Assembly: GCA_965247775.1 (NCBI GenBank)
Contig: OZ252031.1
Span: forward strand, 124,001-188,000
Source of the DNA: G965247775 sp965247775
Lineage (GTDB): Bacteria > Chloroflexota > Dehalococcoidia > Bin125
Length of the DNA: 64,000 nucleotides
Direction: 5' to 3'
Part shown: in pieces, positions 49,919 to 58,068 of the stretch
How the letters are laid out: each line of letters begins with the position of its first letter
How positions within the stretch are numbered: position 1 is the stretch's first letter
The notes under the pieces: model-generated
Database searches by the model: none
The model's input: only the letters and a program-made list of their open reading frames with translations
Told to the model about the DNA's origin: nothing
Position numbers and translations under genes: made by a program

Positions 49919-50968
49919 CTAATAGCCGCGCTCGGCGTCGACGAGGTTGTGGAGGGGCCGGCCGTCGAGGTAGCGGCGCAGGTTGTCGATGAAGATCACC
50001 GTGGCGCCAGCGACGTAGTCGGGCAGGTTGCCGGCCACGTGCGGGGTAATGAAGAGGTTGGGCTGGGCCCAGGCGGGGTCATCGGCGGGGAGGGGCTCCG
50101 GCACGGTGACGTCAGTGTAGCAAGCGGCGATCGTCGCGGCGCTGAGGGCCTGGAAGAGCGCGGGCCACTGCACGAGTTCGCCGCGGGCGACGTTGATGAG
50201 CACGGCTGTGGGCCTCATGGCGGCGAATTCGGCGGCGCCGATGAGCCCTTGGGTCTGCGATGTGAGAGGGGCGGCGAGGACGACGTAGTCGGCGGCGGCG
50301 AGGAGGTCGGGCAGACGATGGAGGGGGTAGAGGCGGTCGCAGTGAGGGGCGGTCTCCCCCTCGTGGGCGGAGCGCTTGGTGGCGAGGACGTGCATGCCCA
50401 GGGCGGCGCAGAGGCGCGCGGTCTCGCGGCCGATGGCGCCGAGGCCGACAAGGCCGACCGTCTGGCCTCGCAGGACGTCGGGCCGCCAGCCCTTCCAGCG
50501 TGCCGCTCCCTGCTGTTCGAGCGCGCGCGGGAGTCGCTTGACGTGGGCCAGCATGTAGGCGAGGACCCACTCGGCGATGGTGACGCTGTGCAATCCGGCG
50601 GCCGTTGTGATGGCGACGCCAGAGGGCACGCCGTTTGGGAGCACGCGCTCGACGCCGGCGCTCCAGAACTGGGCCCAGCGCAGCGGGCCGTTGGCGGGCA
50701 GCTGCAGGGCGCGAAAGGCGGGGCTGAACCAGATCTCCGCGTGGGCGACGGCGGCCTGGAAGTCCCGGCGGGCGGCGGCCGCTTGGGGGGTGTCCTGGGC
50801 GGGGTCGTCGTGCCAGGAGGAGCGCTGGCGCAGCCAGGTGAAGGTGGCGTGATCGACGGTGTGGAGGCGCAGGCGGGGGTCGACGGTGCGGATGCGATCG
50901 GCGAGGGCGTCGTCGAGGTGCATGAGGGCGGCGATGTGCAGGGGTTCCGAGTGGGGCCACGCGGGCAT
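49919..50968 (-). CDS. D-2-hydroxyacid dehydrogenase family protein
   Basis: A 349-residue D-isomer-specific 2-hydroxyacid dehydrogenase. The NAD-binding motif is GLVGLGAIGRETARL near residue 172. The catalytic Arg lies in NVARGELVQW, the Glu in the VPEPLP region, and the His in ITPHVAGN. The N-terminal half is variable, so the substrate is unknown. The ATG at 50968 is 7 nt from a minus-strand TATCAT box (leaderless). It is divergent from tsaE. Confidence 0.9.
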   Translation of the reverse strand: MPAWPHSEPLHIAALMHLDDALADRIRTVDPRLRLHTVDHATFTWLRQRSSWHDDPAQDTPQAAAARRDFQAAVAHAEIWFSPAFRALQLPANGPLRWAQFWSAGVERVLPNGVPSGVAITTAAGLHSVTIAEWVLAYMLAHVKRLPRALEQQGAARWKGWRPDVLRGQTVGLVGLGAIGRETARLCAALGMHVLATKRSAHEGETAPHCDRLYPLHRLPDLLAAADYVVLAAPLTSQTQGLIGAAEFAAMRPTAVLINVARGELVQWPALFQALSAATIAACYTDVTVPEPLPADDPAWAQPNLFITPHVAGNLPDYVAGATVIFIDNLRRYLDGRPLHNLVDAERGY

Positions 50969-50975
50969 GAGGGGG

Positions 50976-51019
50976 ATGATAGCCGGGGCGTGCCCCGGGG
51001 GGCAGGCGGCTCATATACT
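50976..51019. promoter_or_regulatory. divergent leaderless promoters of the dehydrogenase gene and tsaE
   Basis: Minus TATCAT (50981-50976) lies 7 nt before the dehydrogenase ATG. Plus TATACT (51014-51019) lies 6 nt before the tsaE ATG. The two -35 positions fall on the arms of one inverted repeat (TGCCCC at 50991-50996 and GGGGCA at 50999-51004), so both promoters have the same -35 sequence at 17 bp. Both mRNAs should start at the initiation codon. Confidence 0.55.
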
Positions 51020-51025
51020 CGGGCC

Positions 51026-51538
51026 ATGCCGGACAGAACCGAATCCGCGCCCGCCGAATGGCGGATGGAGAGTCACAGCGCCGAGGAGACCCGGGCCCTG
51101 GCGGCGGTGCTGGGCGGCCTGGCGGAGGCGGGGACGGTGCTGCTGCTGAGTGGTGATCTGGGGGCGGGGAAGACGGTCGTGGCGCAGGGTGTGGGGCGCG
51201 GGCTGGGGGTGCCGGGCGTGGTCAACAGCCCCACTTTCGTGCTGGTGAACGAACATCTGGGAGGGCGCTTGCCACTGCTGCACGCCGATCTCTACCGGCT
51301 GAGCGATGCGGGGGAGATCGCCGAGCTGGCGCTGGAGGAGGTGGGGCAGGAGGGGGTGCTGGTGGTGGAGTGGCCGGAACGGAGCGCGGATGTGATTGCG
51401 CCCGAGGCACTGCATCTGCGGCTGGGCCCCGGCCGGGGCGAGGAAGACCGCAGATTGCGCTGGAGGGCACAGGGGCCGCGGGCCCGGGCGCTGCTGGCGG
51501 CGCTGCGGGCCGCCGCACCCGTGCCCGCCTCCGTTTGA
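51026..51538 (+). CDS. tsaE: tRNA threonylcarbamoyladenosine biosynthesis ATPase TsaE
   Basis: A 170-residue TsaE. Walker A is LSGDLGAGKTVVAQGVGRGLG near residue 41. NSPTFVLVNEH, HADLYRL and VVEWPERSAD follow in the family order. It works with TsaB, TsaC and TsaD to make t6A37 in tRNAs reading ANN codons. tsaB follows after one nt. ATG 51026 matches the leaderless box. Confidence 0.94.
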   Translation: MPDRTESAPAEWRMESHSAEETRALAAVLGGLAEAGTVLLLSGDLGAGKTVVAQGVGRGLGVPGVVNSPTFVLVNEHLGGRLPLLHADLYRLSDAGEIAELALEEVGQEGVLVVEWPERSADVIAPEALHLRLGPGRGEEDRRLRWRAQGPRARALLAALRAAAPVPASV

Positions 51539-51539
51539 G

Positions 51540-52289
51540 GTGGAACTTTCGCTGGACACGGTCGGGCCGCAGTCGAGCGTGGCGGTGAGTGAGGCGGGAC
51601 GACCGATCGTGGAGATCACGTGGATGACGGGTCGACGGCACACGCCGAGCTTGGTGCCGACGATCGACGAGGCGGTGCGGCGGGCGGGGATCGAACGGGG
51701 GGACCTGCGGGCGGTCTTCGTGGATACGGGGCCGGGGGCGTATGGGGGGATCCGGGCGGGGATGGCGGCGGCGGCGGGCGTGGCGCTGGCGCTGGGGTTG
51801 CCGGCGCTGGGGGTGGGGCGCCTGGAGATCGAGGCCTACGCGCAGGCCGCGGCGGGGCGGGTGGCGGCGCTGCACAGCGCGGGGCGGGAGGAGTGGGCGC
51901 TGGCGCGGTATGCGGGCCCGGCGGCGGAGTGGCGAGAGACGGCGGGGCCGCGATTATGTGCGCTGGAGGAGGCGTTGGCGGCGCTGCGAGCGGAGCCGGG
52001 GGAGGTGGTCTGCGGGGACCTGGCGGCGCTGCCGTCGGAGGCGATGCCGGATCTGCAAGCGGCGGGCTGGACCCCGGCCGCCGCCGCCGCCAGCATGCGG
52101 CGGGCGGGCCTGCTGGCCGAACTGGGCTGGCGAGCGCTGCTGCGCGCTCGTGAGGCGGGCGAGGAGCCGCAGCCGGCGGGGCTGGAGCCGATCTACCTGC
52201 GGGCGCCCGCGATCGGCCCGCCGGCGCCGGCGGCGGGGCCGGTCCCGGCCGGGGGCGAGACGGTTGAGAGCGAAGGAGCGAGGCGATGA
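51540..52289 (+). CDS. tsaB: tRNA threonylcarbamoyladenosine biosynthesis protein TsaB
   Basis: A 249-residue TsaB. LSLDTVGPQSSVAV replaces the typical LAIDTS opening, and TPSLVPTIDEAVRRAG, VDTGPGAYGGIRAGMAAAAGVA (the GPGS/A-x-T/GGhR motif) and the C-terminal LEPIYLRAP are present. It is the dimerising partner of TsaD. The start GTG at 51540 overlaps a GAGG site. Its last 4 nt overlap ndk. Confidence 0.9.
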   Translation: MELSLDTVGPQSSVAVSEAGRPIVEITWMTGRRHTPSLVPTIDEAVRRAGIERGDLRAVFVDTGPGAYGGIRAGMAAAAGVALALGLPALGVGRLEIEAYAQAAAGRVAALHSAGREEWALARYAGPAAEWRETAGPRLCALEEALAALRAEPGEVVCGDLAALPSEAMPDLQAAGWTPAAAAASMRRAGLLAELGWRALLRAREAGEEPQPAGLEPIYLRAPAIGPPAPAAGPVPAGGETVESEGARR

Positions 52290-52741
52290 GCAACGAGCGG
52301 ACGTTGGTGCTGGTGAAACCGGACGGCGTGCAGCGCGGGCTCGTGGGGGAGGTGCTGGGACGGCTGGAGCGGCGGGGGCTGCAGTTGGTGGCCTGCAAGC
52401 TGATGCAGATGGACGAGGCGCTGGCGGGGCGGCACTACGAGGCGCACGTCGAGAAGCCGTTCTTCCCCGGGCTGCGCGACTTCATGACGAGCAGCCCCCT
52501 GCTGGCGGCCGTCTTCGAGGGGCCGAATGCGGTGGCGGCGGCGCGCGCCGCGATGGGGGCGACGAACCCGGTGGAGTCGGGGGCGGGGACGATCCGGGGG
52601 GACCTGGGGCTGGACATTGGGCGGAATGTGGTGCACGGATCGGACTCGGCGGAAGCGGGGGAGCGGGAGGTGGCGCTCTTCTTCCGGCCCGAGGAGATCC
52701 TGAGCTGGGCGCGGGATCTGGACCGTTGGATCCTGGAGTAG
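52286..52741 (+). CDS. ndk: nucleoside-diphosphate kinase
   Basis: A 151-residue Ndk. It opens LVLVKPDGVQRGLVGEVLGRLERRGL, has HYEAHVEKPFFPGL, ATNPVESGAGTIRGDLGLDIGRNVVHGSDS with the phosphohistidine in NVVHGSD, and ends with an aromatic helix. It balances NTP pools. The family layout is complete. The start overlaps the tsaB stop (ATGA). Confidence 0.97.
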   Translation: MSNERTLVLVKPDGVQRGLVGEVLGRLERRGLQLVACKLMQMDEALAGRHYEAHVEKPFFPGLRDFMTSSPLLAAVFEGPNAVAAARAAMGATNPVESGAGTIRGDLGLDIGRNVVHGSDSAEAGEREVALFFRPEEILSWARDLDRWILE

Positions 52742-52857
52742 CGCGGGGCTGGCGGGGCGGCCGTGCTCGCCACCCGGTCGGGGCGGCGTAGAATGGAAAC
52801 GAGGCAGCGGGGCGCCTCGCTTGGCGCGGACGCCCGGGGCCGGAGCGGGGCGAGCGG

Positions 52858-53193
52858 CTACTCGATGCGGAGAAGCTGGCGGCCCTTGGCCCAGAGAGCC
52901 TCGAGATCGTAGAAGGCGCGCTCCTCGCGGCCGAAGAGATGGACGACCAGATCGCCGTAGTCGAAGAGCATCCAGCCGGCATCGGGGCCGCCCTCGCGGC
53001 CGGGGGGGTGGCCGGCGGCGTTCTCGACGGCCTGGGCGAGGGCCTGGAACTGGCGCGACGAGGTAGCGGTGGCGATGACGAAGTAGTCGGTGAAGCCGGC
53101 GAGCGCGGCGATATCGAGCAGGACGATTTCTTCGGCCTGGCGCTCGGCCAATTCGCCGGCGATGCGGCGTGCGAGGGTCGCGGCTTCTTCCAG
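52858..53193 (-). CDS. rsfS: ribosomal silencing factor RsfS, probable CTG start
   Basis: A 111-residue RsfS, which binds L14 and keeps the large subunit from joining. The core is ERQAEEIVLLDIAALAGFTDYFVIATATSSRQ, then DAGWMLFDYGDLVVHLF and RAFYDLEALW. Family alignment needs about 14 residues before the TTG at 53151. In that extension the only initiator-like codon is CTG 53193, which has AAGGAG exactly 6 nt upstream. A minus-strand TATACT (53242-53237) lies about 45 nt upstream. It is convergent with ndk and divergent from mnmA. Confidence 0.9.
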   Translation of the reverse strand: MEEAATLARRIAGELAERQAEEIVLLDIAALAGFTDYFVIATATSSRQFQALAQAVENAAGHPPGREGGPDAGWMLFDYGDLVVHLFGREERAFYDLEALWAKGRQLLRIE

Positions 53194-53236
53194 TCGGAAC
53201 TCCTTGGCTTCCTCCCGTTGGGCCGGGACGGGCGGC

Positions 53237-53244
53237 AGTATATC
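53237..53244. promoter_or_regulatory. overlapping divergent -10 boxes of rsfS and mnmA
   Basis: The same few bases give TATACT on the minus strand (53242-53237, towards rsfS) and TATATC on the plus strand (53239-53244, towards mnmA). The arrangement repeats the pyrF/comB promoter design. Confidence 0.45.
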
Positions 53245-53270
53245 AGCGGGGTAGGAAGCGGGTGGGGGCG

Positions 53271-54431
53271 ATGAGCCGGGTGGTGGTGGCGATGAGCGGC
53301 GGGGTGGACTCCTCGGTGGCGGCGGCGTTGCTGCGGGAGGCGGGGCACGAGGTGATCGGGATCACGATGCGGCTGTGGAGCGAGGCCCGGCCGGAGGCGT
53401 ACCGGGGGCGCACGCAGTGTTGCGCGGTGGAAGACGTGCAGGATGCGCGGCGGGTGGCGCAGCGGCTGGAGATCCCGCACTACACGCTGAACCTGGAGCG
53501 TCCCTTCCGGCGCTTCGTGGTGGAGCCGTTCGTGGCGGAGTACGCGCGGGGGAGGACCCCGAACCCCTGCCTGAACTGCAACACGTACATCAAGTTCGAC
53601 GCGTTTCTGCAGCGGGCGCGGGCGCTGGAGGCGGACTCTATCGCGACAGGGCACTACGCGCGGCGAGTGGAGGTGGGGGGCGAGGTGCAGCTGCACCGGG
53701 CGCGGGATGCGGCGAAGGACCAGTCGTACGTGCTGTACACGCTGAGCCCGGAGGCGCTGCGGCTGAGTCTGTTCCCGCTGGGGGGGCTGGCGAAGTCGGA
53801 GGTGCGGGCGATCGCGGCGCGGCAGGGGCTGGCGGTGGCGGAGAAGCCGGACAGCGCCGACATCTGCTTCGTGCCGGGGGGCGATTACCGGGCCTTCGTG
53901 CGGGAACGGGTCGCGGACCGTCGGGGTCCGTTCCTGGACGCGGCGGGCCGTGTGCTGGGGGAGCATGCGGGGGTGCAGCACTTCACGGTGGGCCAGCGGC
54001 GCGGGCTGGGGCTGGCGTTGGGGGAGCCGGCCTACGTGACAGGCATCGACGCGGAGCGCAACGCGGTGCGACTGGGCCGGCTGGAGGACTTGGCCGTTGT
54101 GGGGCTGGAGCTGGAGGGGATGCGCTGGCTGACGGCGTCGCCGGGGCCGGGCGAGGCGATCAGTGTGCAGGTGCGGGCGCACGGGGCGGCGCTGCCAGCG
54201 CGATTCGAGCCGCGGGCGGAGGGCCGGGCCTGGGTGCGCCTGGCGACCTCGCCGCCGGGCGTGGCCCCGGGTCAAGCGGCGGTGCTCTACGACGGCGAGC
54301 GGGTGCTGGGCGGCGGGACGATCGGATCCACCGTGGGGCCGGCGGGGGAGGGGTGGGCGGCTGGCGCCGCACCTCCTCGCGCCCATATACTCGCCGCCGC
54401 GACGCGCCAGCGACGGGACGGCGATGGCTGA
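53271..54431 (+). CDS. mnmA: tRNA 2-thiouridylase MnmA
   Basis: A 386-residue MnmA, which makes 2-thiouridine at U34 of Lys, Glu and Gln tRNAs. The PP-loop is VVVAMSGGVDSSVAAALL at the N-terminus. The catalytic Cys pair lies in TPNPCLNCN and SADICFVPGG. TGHYAR and FTVGQRRGLG are also family marks. The C-terminal 40 residues run past the usual end and are Ala/Gly-rich. The stop overlaps the next gene by 8 bp. Confidence 0.95.
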   Translation: MSRVVVAMSGGVDSSVAAALLREAGHEVIGITMRLWSEARPEAYRGRTQCCAVEDVQDARRVAQRLEIPHYTLNLERPFRRFVVEPFVAEYARGRTPNPCLNCNTYIKFDAFLQRARALEADSIATGHYARRVEVGGEVQLHRARDAAKDQSYVLYTLSPEALRLSLFPLGGLAKSEVRAIAARQGLAVAEKPDSADICFVPGGDYRAFVRERVADRRGPFLDAAGRVLGEHAGVQHFTVGQRRGLGLALGEPAYVTGIDAERNAVRLGRLEDLAVVGLELEGMRWLTASPGPGEAISVQVRAHGAALPARFEPRAEGRAWVRLATSPPGVAPGQAAVLYDGERVLGGGTIGSTVGPAGEGWAAGAAPPRAHILAAATRQRRDGDG

Positions 54432-54759
54432 ACTCTCGACGATCAGCGACATCCGCGACATCGTGATCATCGTCGTGGGGATCCTGGGCGTCCTGGCGCT
54501 GCTGGTGCTGACGGTCTTTGGGGTGCTGATCGGGCTGGCAGTGCTGGGGCTGATCCGCGCCGGCCGGGGCACGATCCGCGAGGGCATCGCGCCGATCCTG
54601 GAGAACGCGCGCGACACGTCGCGGGAGGTGCGAGGGTCGACGGGATTCGTGGCGGACTCGGTGGTGCGGCCGATCATCCGGGTGTACGGGGCGGTGGCGG
54701 GCGTGCGGAAGGCCCTGGGGGTGCTGGGCAGCGCCCGTGGGGGCAAGGGGAAGTCCTGA
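54424..54759 (+). CDS. small membrane-anchored protein of unknown function
   Basis: A 111-residue protein. A strongly hydrophobic double segment (VIIVVGILGVLALLVLTVFG and LIGLAVLGLI, about 14-44) is followed by an amphipathic cytosolic helix (REGIAPILENARDTSREVRG) and a basic end. The layout resembles DUF948/YtxH-type stress or phasin-like membrane proteins. A TATACT box at 54386-54391 may add a promoter inside mnmA. Confidence 0.65.
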   Translation: MAELSTISDIRDIVIIVVGILGVLALLVLTVFGVLIGLAVLGLIRAGRGTIREGIAPILENARDTSREVRGSTGFVADSVVRPIIRVYGAVAGVRKALGVLGSARGGKGKS

Positions 54760-54762
54760 TCG

Positions 54763-54981
54763 ATGGGATTCCGCCGAGGGCTCTTGCTGGGGACGTTGCT
54801 GGGCTTGGCGGGCGGGCTGATCAGCGGGCCGCCGTCGGAGCAGCGCGGCGCGGGGCCGCCGTCGCTGCTGGACCAGATGCGGGCGGCGGCGCGTGATGAG
54901 CGTGAGTCTACGGAGACGCGTCTGGAGGAGCGGTTCCGCGTGGCGAGGGAGACGGGGATCCTGCCCAGCGACGAGGGCTGA
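54763..54981 (+). CDS. small YtxH-like protein
   Basis: A 72-residue protein 3 nt after the previous gene. The N-terminal Gly-rich hydrophobic segment (RGLLLGTLLGLAGGLISGP) is of the type found in YtxH/gas-vesicle-like small proteins. A charged helix (RAAARDERESTETRLEERF) follows. It probably acts with its neighbour at the membrane. Function unknown. Confidence 0.6.
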   Translation: MGFRRGLLLGTLLGLAGGLISGPPSEQRGAGPPSLLDQMRAAARDERESTETRLEERFRVARETGILPSDEG

Positions 54982-55065
54982 GGCGGGAGGCGGGGACGGG
55001 AATCCTGTGTGGGGTGGGGGAATCGTCGAGGGGGCCGTCGGGGACGCCTTGCTACCATGAACGGT

Positions 55066-55156
55066 GGAGAGGTGTCCGAGCGGTTTAAGGTGCCGATCTC
55101 GAAAATCGGTAGGTCTCAAAAGGGCCTCGTGGGTTCGAATCCCACCCTCTCCGCCA
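55066..55156 (+). tRNA. tRNA-Ser (anticodon CGA)
   Basis: The acceptor stem GGAGAGG pairs with CCTCTCC, the discriminator is G and CCA is encoded. The anticodon arm is CCGAT-CTCGAAA-ATCGG, giving anticodon CGA (codon UCG). A long variable arm and the TPsiC loop GTTCGAATCC are present. A TACCAT box (55053-55058) lies 7 nt before the tRNA and is probably its promoter. Confidence 0.96.
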
Positions 55157-55466
55157 TCGGCGCCGTCGTCGTTTCCGTCGTGTGGCGCGCCACCCGGCCT
55201 CGGGGGTCGGATTCTGCGCTGGGTGGGGGGGAATGTCGCTCCGAGGCGGGCCCTGTGGTGCGGAGGTAGCGGCCGAGCGGCGGGGGCTTGCTAGCGCGGG
55301 TTCTGACTGGTTCTGTGAAGCCGAAGCGAAGGCGACGGCGGGCTTGTCCCCCGTGCTCCACGACGACCCGGATGGGCTGGCCCGGCAGCGGGCGGGCGGT
55401 GAAGGGGACGAAGCGGTAGGCGTCGGCGTTGCCGGCGGCGGTGCTCGGGGCGGCGATGCGGGTCAT
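55116..55466 (-). CDS. small hypothetical protein between the tRNA genes
   Basis: ATG 55466 is preceded by a strong AGGAGG site, and about 65 codons have the local coding pattern (YRFVPFTARPLPGQPIRVVV, then RLRFGFTEP). The frame then runs on without a stop into the antisense of the tRNA-Ser gene and ends at 55116, so the true end may be earlier or lost by a frameshift. No family is recognised. The 55467-55689 stretch contains a GGCGGGCCGGGG tandem repeat and no gene. Confidence 0.4.
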   Translation of the reverse strand: MTRIAAPSTAAGNADAYRFVPFTARPLPGQPIRVVVEHGGQARRRLRFGFTEPVRTRASKPPPLGRYLRTTGPASERHSPPPSAESDPRGRVARHTTETTTAPMAERVGFEPTRPF

Positions 55467-55689
55467 GGTTGGTCCTCCTGTCGATGGGGGCATCGTGGAT
55501 CGCGGGGGAACGGGCGGTCCGTGAGAAATGCCGCGCTCGGCGGCGATCGACGAGTGCGGAGTCGCGCGCCGCGAGGAAGGCCTCATACAGACGACGTGGC
55601 GACGCCGGCGGCGTGGCGGGCCGGGGTGGCGGGCCGGGGCGGGAGGCGTCACGATGATCGACAGCGGCAAGGCGGGGGCGGGCGAGCAG

Positions 55690-55779
55690 GGAGAGGTGAC
55701 CGAGCGGCTTAAGGTGCACGCCTGGAAAGCGTGTGGGGGCGCAAGCCCCTCGTGGGTTCGAATCCCACCCTCTCCGCCA
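55690..55779 (+). tRNA. tRNA-Ser (anticodon GGA)
   Basis: It has the same acceptor stem as the first tRNA-Ser (GGAGAGG/CCTCTCC), discriminator G and an encoded CCA. The anticodon arm is CACGC-CTGGAAA-GCGTG, giving GGA (codons UCC/UCU). The variable arm is GGGGGCGCAAGCCCC. The two isoacceptors are 533 bp apart. Confidence 0.96.
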
Positions 55780-55927
55780 CAGCCCTGCTCCCGTCCGTAC
55801 CGCATCCGCGGCACGCGGGGTAGCGTGTGAAGCGCGGCCGGCCCCAAGGCGGGAGCCTATCTGGCCGCCGCCGCGACGGGAACCATATTCGCGCAGGCAG
55901 CGTCTGAGGGGCATGCGAGGTGCTGCG

Positions 55928-57229
55928 ATGCGTCGACTGCTTCCGCTGTTTCCGGTTGCTCTGATGGTGGCGGTTGCGCTGGCGGCCTGCGGGGCGGATG
56001 ACGGCGGCGACTTCAACGAGGTGACGCGAAGCTCCAGCGAGTCGGCTGGGTTCGACATGGCCGACTCGCCGGCCTTCGATGAGGCTGCCCTGGAGGAGGA
56101 GGCGCTGCTGCTGGAGTCCGCCAACGACGCCTTCGACTTCGCGGAGGAGCAAGTCGCGGCGGCGGCGGTCGCGCCGGAGCCCGAGCCGTCGTCGGCACCG
56201 TCGCCCAGGGACGGCGGGGGCGGAGACGCGGCGCTGCAGATCAGCGAGCGGCGCGTGATCTCCACGGGCTTCGTGAGCATGGAGGTGGAGGCGATCCAGA
56301 GCGCCGTGGATCAGATTCAGCTGACGGCGGAGTCGCTGGGGGGGTTCGTGGAGAATCTCTCGATCGACGGGGACGACGCGGAGGGCTTCGCGGAGATGAC
56401 GATCCGCGTACCGCAGGACGAATTCTTCACGGCGCTGGAGCGGATCCGGCGTCTGGGCGACGTGGAGAGCGAGAATCTGGACGCGCAGGACGTGACGGAG
56501 CAGTTCATTGACCTGGAGGCGCGGCTGACCAGCGCGGTGTGGGAGGAGGACAGCCTGCTGGCCCTGCTGAAGGAGGCGCGGAGCGTCTCGGATGTGCTGA
56601 TGATCGAACGGGAGCTGACGCGGATCCGGTCGGAGATCGAACGCCTGCAGGGGCAATTGAACTTCCTGGAGCGGCGCGTCTCGCTGGCGACGCTCTCGCT
56701 GTCATTGTTCACGCCGTCGGCGATCCGCACGGAGCCGCCCTCGGCATCGTACGGGGTGGACGTGGGGGACGTGAGCGAGGCAATCAGCCGGGTGGAGGAG
56801 GTCGCGGCGTCGTTCGACGGGCTCGTCGACAGCTCCGTGATCTCGATCGACGAGGGCGAGGCGACGGGGTTCGTGGCGGTTCGGGTGCCGCGCGACGATT
56901 TCGACCGGGCGATCCTGGCGGTGGAGGATCTGGGCGACGTGCGCAGCAAGCAGGTACGAAGGGGCGAACTGTCGGACGACCCGGCGGCGGCCTTGGGCGA
57001 GGAGCCGGACGCGTGGATCGAGGTGCGGCTGCGCGAAGACGACGATGGTACCGACGCGGGGATCATCGCGGCGATCGTCGTGCCGTCGGTGTTCGTGGGG
57101 CTGCTGGTGATCGTGGGGGCGTTTTGGATCGGGCGGCGCGGGCGCGGCGGGCCGGCTCGGCCGGCAGAAACGCGCGTGGCTGCGCCTGAAGACGGCAATG
57201 CGGAGGCGGGCGAGGACGAGAACGCCTAG
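55928..57229 (+). CDS. DUF4349-type lipoprotein
   Basis: A 433-residue envelope protein. The signal peptide (RRLLPLFPVALMVAVALAAC) ends in the lipobox LAAC. An acidic, disordered linker follows to about residue 105. The DUF4349-like domain has RRVISTGFVSMEVE, LGGFVENLS, MTIRVPQDEFFTALERI, LDAQDVTEQFIDLEARL, a coiled-coil (VLMIERELTRIRSEIERLQGQ) and FVAVRVPRDDF. One transmembrane helix near 380-400 (IIAAIVVPSVFVGLLVIVGA) and an acidic tail end it. ATG 55928 is chosen for its GAGG spacing. Confidence 0.88.
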   Translation: MRRLLPLFPVALMVAVALAACGADDGGDFNEVTRSSSESAGFDMADSPAFDEAALEEEALLLESANDAFDFAEEQVAAAAVAPEPEPSSAPSPRDGGGGDAALQISERRVISTGFVSMEVEAIQSAVDQIQLTAESLGGFVENLSIDGDDAEGFAEMTIRVPQDEFFTALERIRRLGDVESENLDAQDVTEQFIDLEARLTSAVWEEDSLLALLKEARSVSDVLMIERELTRIRSEIERLQGQLNFLERRVSLATLSLSLFTPSAIRTEPPSASYGVDVGDVSEAISRVEEVAASFDGLVDSSVISIDEGEATGFVAVRVPRDDFDRAILAVEDLGDVRSKQVRRGELSDDPAAALGEEPDAWIEVRLREDDDGTDAGIIAAIVVPSVFVGLLVIVGAFWIGRRGRGGPARPAETRVAAPEDGNAEAGEDENA

Positions 57230-57242
57230 CCGCGCGGGGGAA

Positions 57243-57274
57243 GGGGCGGCGTTGGGGCGTCGCCCGTCCGCCCC
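57243..57274 (+). terminator. GC-rich hairpin after the lipoprotein gene
   Basis: The outer stem GGGGCGG (57243-57249) pairs with CCGCCCC (57268-57274). An inner GGGC-GTC-GCCC stem can stack inside. It lies 14 nt after the lipoprotein stop and before the next promoter. Confidence 0.5.
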
Positions 57275-57293
57275 CGGCTAGGCGATTCCCCGA

Positions 57294-57322
57294 TTGGCTG
57301 TGATAGGGGGTTGCCCTACCGT
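57294..57322 (+). promoter_or_regulatory. promoter TTGGCT-17-TACCGT, leaderless
   Basis: TTGGCT (57294-57299) and TACCGT (57317-57322) are 17 bp apart, and TACCGT ends 7 nt before the ATG at 57330. This is the leaderless arrangement with the clearest -35 in the window. Confidence 0.6.
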
Positions 57323-57329
57323 CGGGGGC

Positions 57330-58058
57330 ATGTCCAGTTTGCTTTCAACAGTGCTGCGGCTGCCGACGCTGGTCACGTTCTTCGTGATCCTGGCCCTGAG
57401 CTTGGTACTGATCGTAGAGGGGCCAGCGGGCGCGCAGGAGGAGCCGGGCGGGCAGGAGGAGCCGGGTGGGGAGGGGGAGCAGGAGCCCGAGGCGGGGGTG
57501 GAGGACGGCGATGCGGGCGCGGGCTTGGCGGAGAGCGTGATCCAGCCGATCGCGGGGGGCTGGTCGTTGCTGGCGAACACGGGGCCGGCGGCGTCACCGT
57601 CGGCGCTGCTGGCGCCGATCAGCGATCTGGTGACGGCCGCGTTCACCTTCGACGCGGAGCGGAAGCGGTTCCGGTCGTTCCGCGCGGGGCAGCCGGCGCT
57701 GAGCGACCTGCGCGTGATCGAGGAGGGTGAGGCGTTCTTGGTCTTCGTGCCGCCGGAGCGGCTGGGGGGCGACCTCTCGTTCCTGGAAGTGCCGGCGGGG
57801 GTGCGGGGCTTGGCGGCGGAGTTGCAGCCCGGCTTCACGCTGGCGGGCTGGACGGGCAGCGACGGTGTGCGGATCAGTGCGGCGCTGGACGGGCTGCCGA
57901 TGCCCCGGGCGTTCCTCTGGCAAACGGCGACACAGACGTTCGTGATCTGGGACCCACAGCTGCCGGTGACACTGCGGGAGGACTTCGCGCTGGAGTACGG
58001 GGCTGGGCTGTGGGTCGACCTGGGGGGCAGCCAGCCGGTGGTGTGGGAGCAGCCCTAG
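57330..58058 (+). CDS. secreted or membrane-anchored protein of unknown function
   Basis: A 242-residue protein. An N-terminal hydrophobic segment (TLVTFFVILALSLVLIVEG, about 13-31) acts as signal peptide or anchor. Then come a Glu/Gly/Pro linker with EEPGGQ repeats and a beta-rich domain with PIAGGWSLLANTGP, FTFDAERKRFRSFR, LQPGFTLAGWTG and YGAGLWVDLGG. Such beta segments recur in extracellular proteins of this kind of bacterium, but no domain name fits. The leaderless start is supported by the promoter spacing. Confidence 0.75.
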   Translation: MSSLLSTVLRLPTLVTFFVILALSLVLIVEGPAGAQEEPGGQEEPGGEGEQEPEAGVEDGDAGAGLAESVIQPIAGGWSLLANTGPAASPSALLAPISDLVTAAFTFDAERKRFRSFRAGQPALSDLRVIEEGEAFLVFVPPERLGGDLSFLEVPAGVRGLAAELQPGFTLAGWTGSDGVRISAALDGLPMPRAFLWQTATQTFVIWDPQLPVTLREDFALEYGAGLWVDLGGSQPVVWEQP

Positions 58059-58068
58059 GACCCGGCCT

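Noticed and set aside
55066..55779. The two tRNA-Ser genes as attachment sites of an integrated element
   Set aside because: Their matching ends are ordinary for isoacceptors, the anticodon arms differ, and no integrase or phage gene lies between or beside them.
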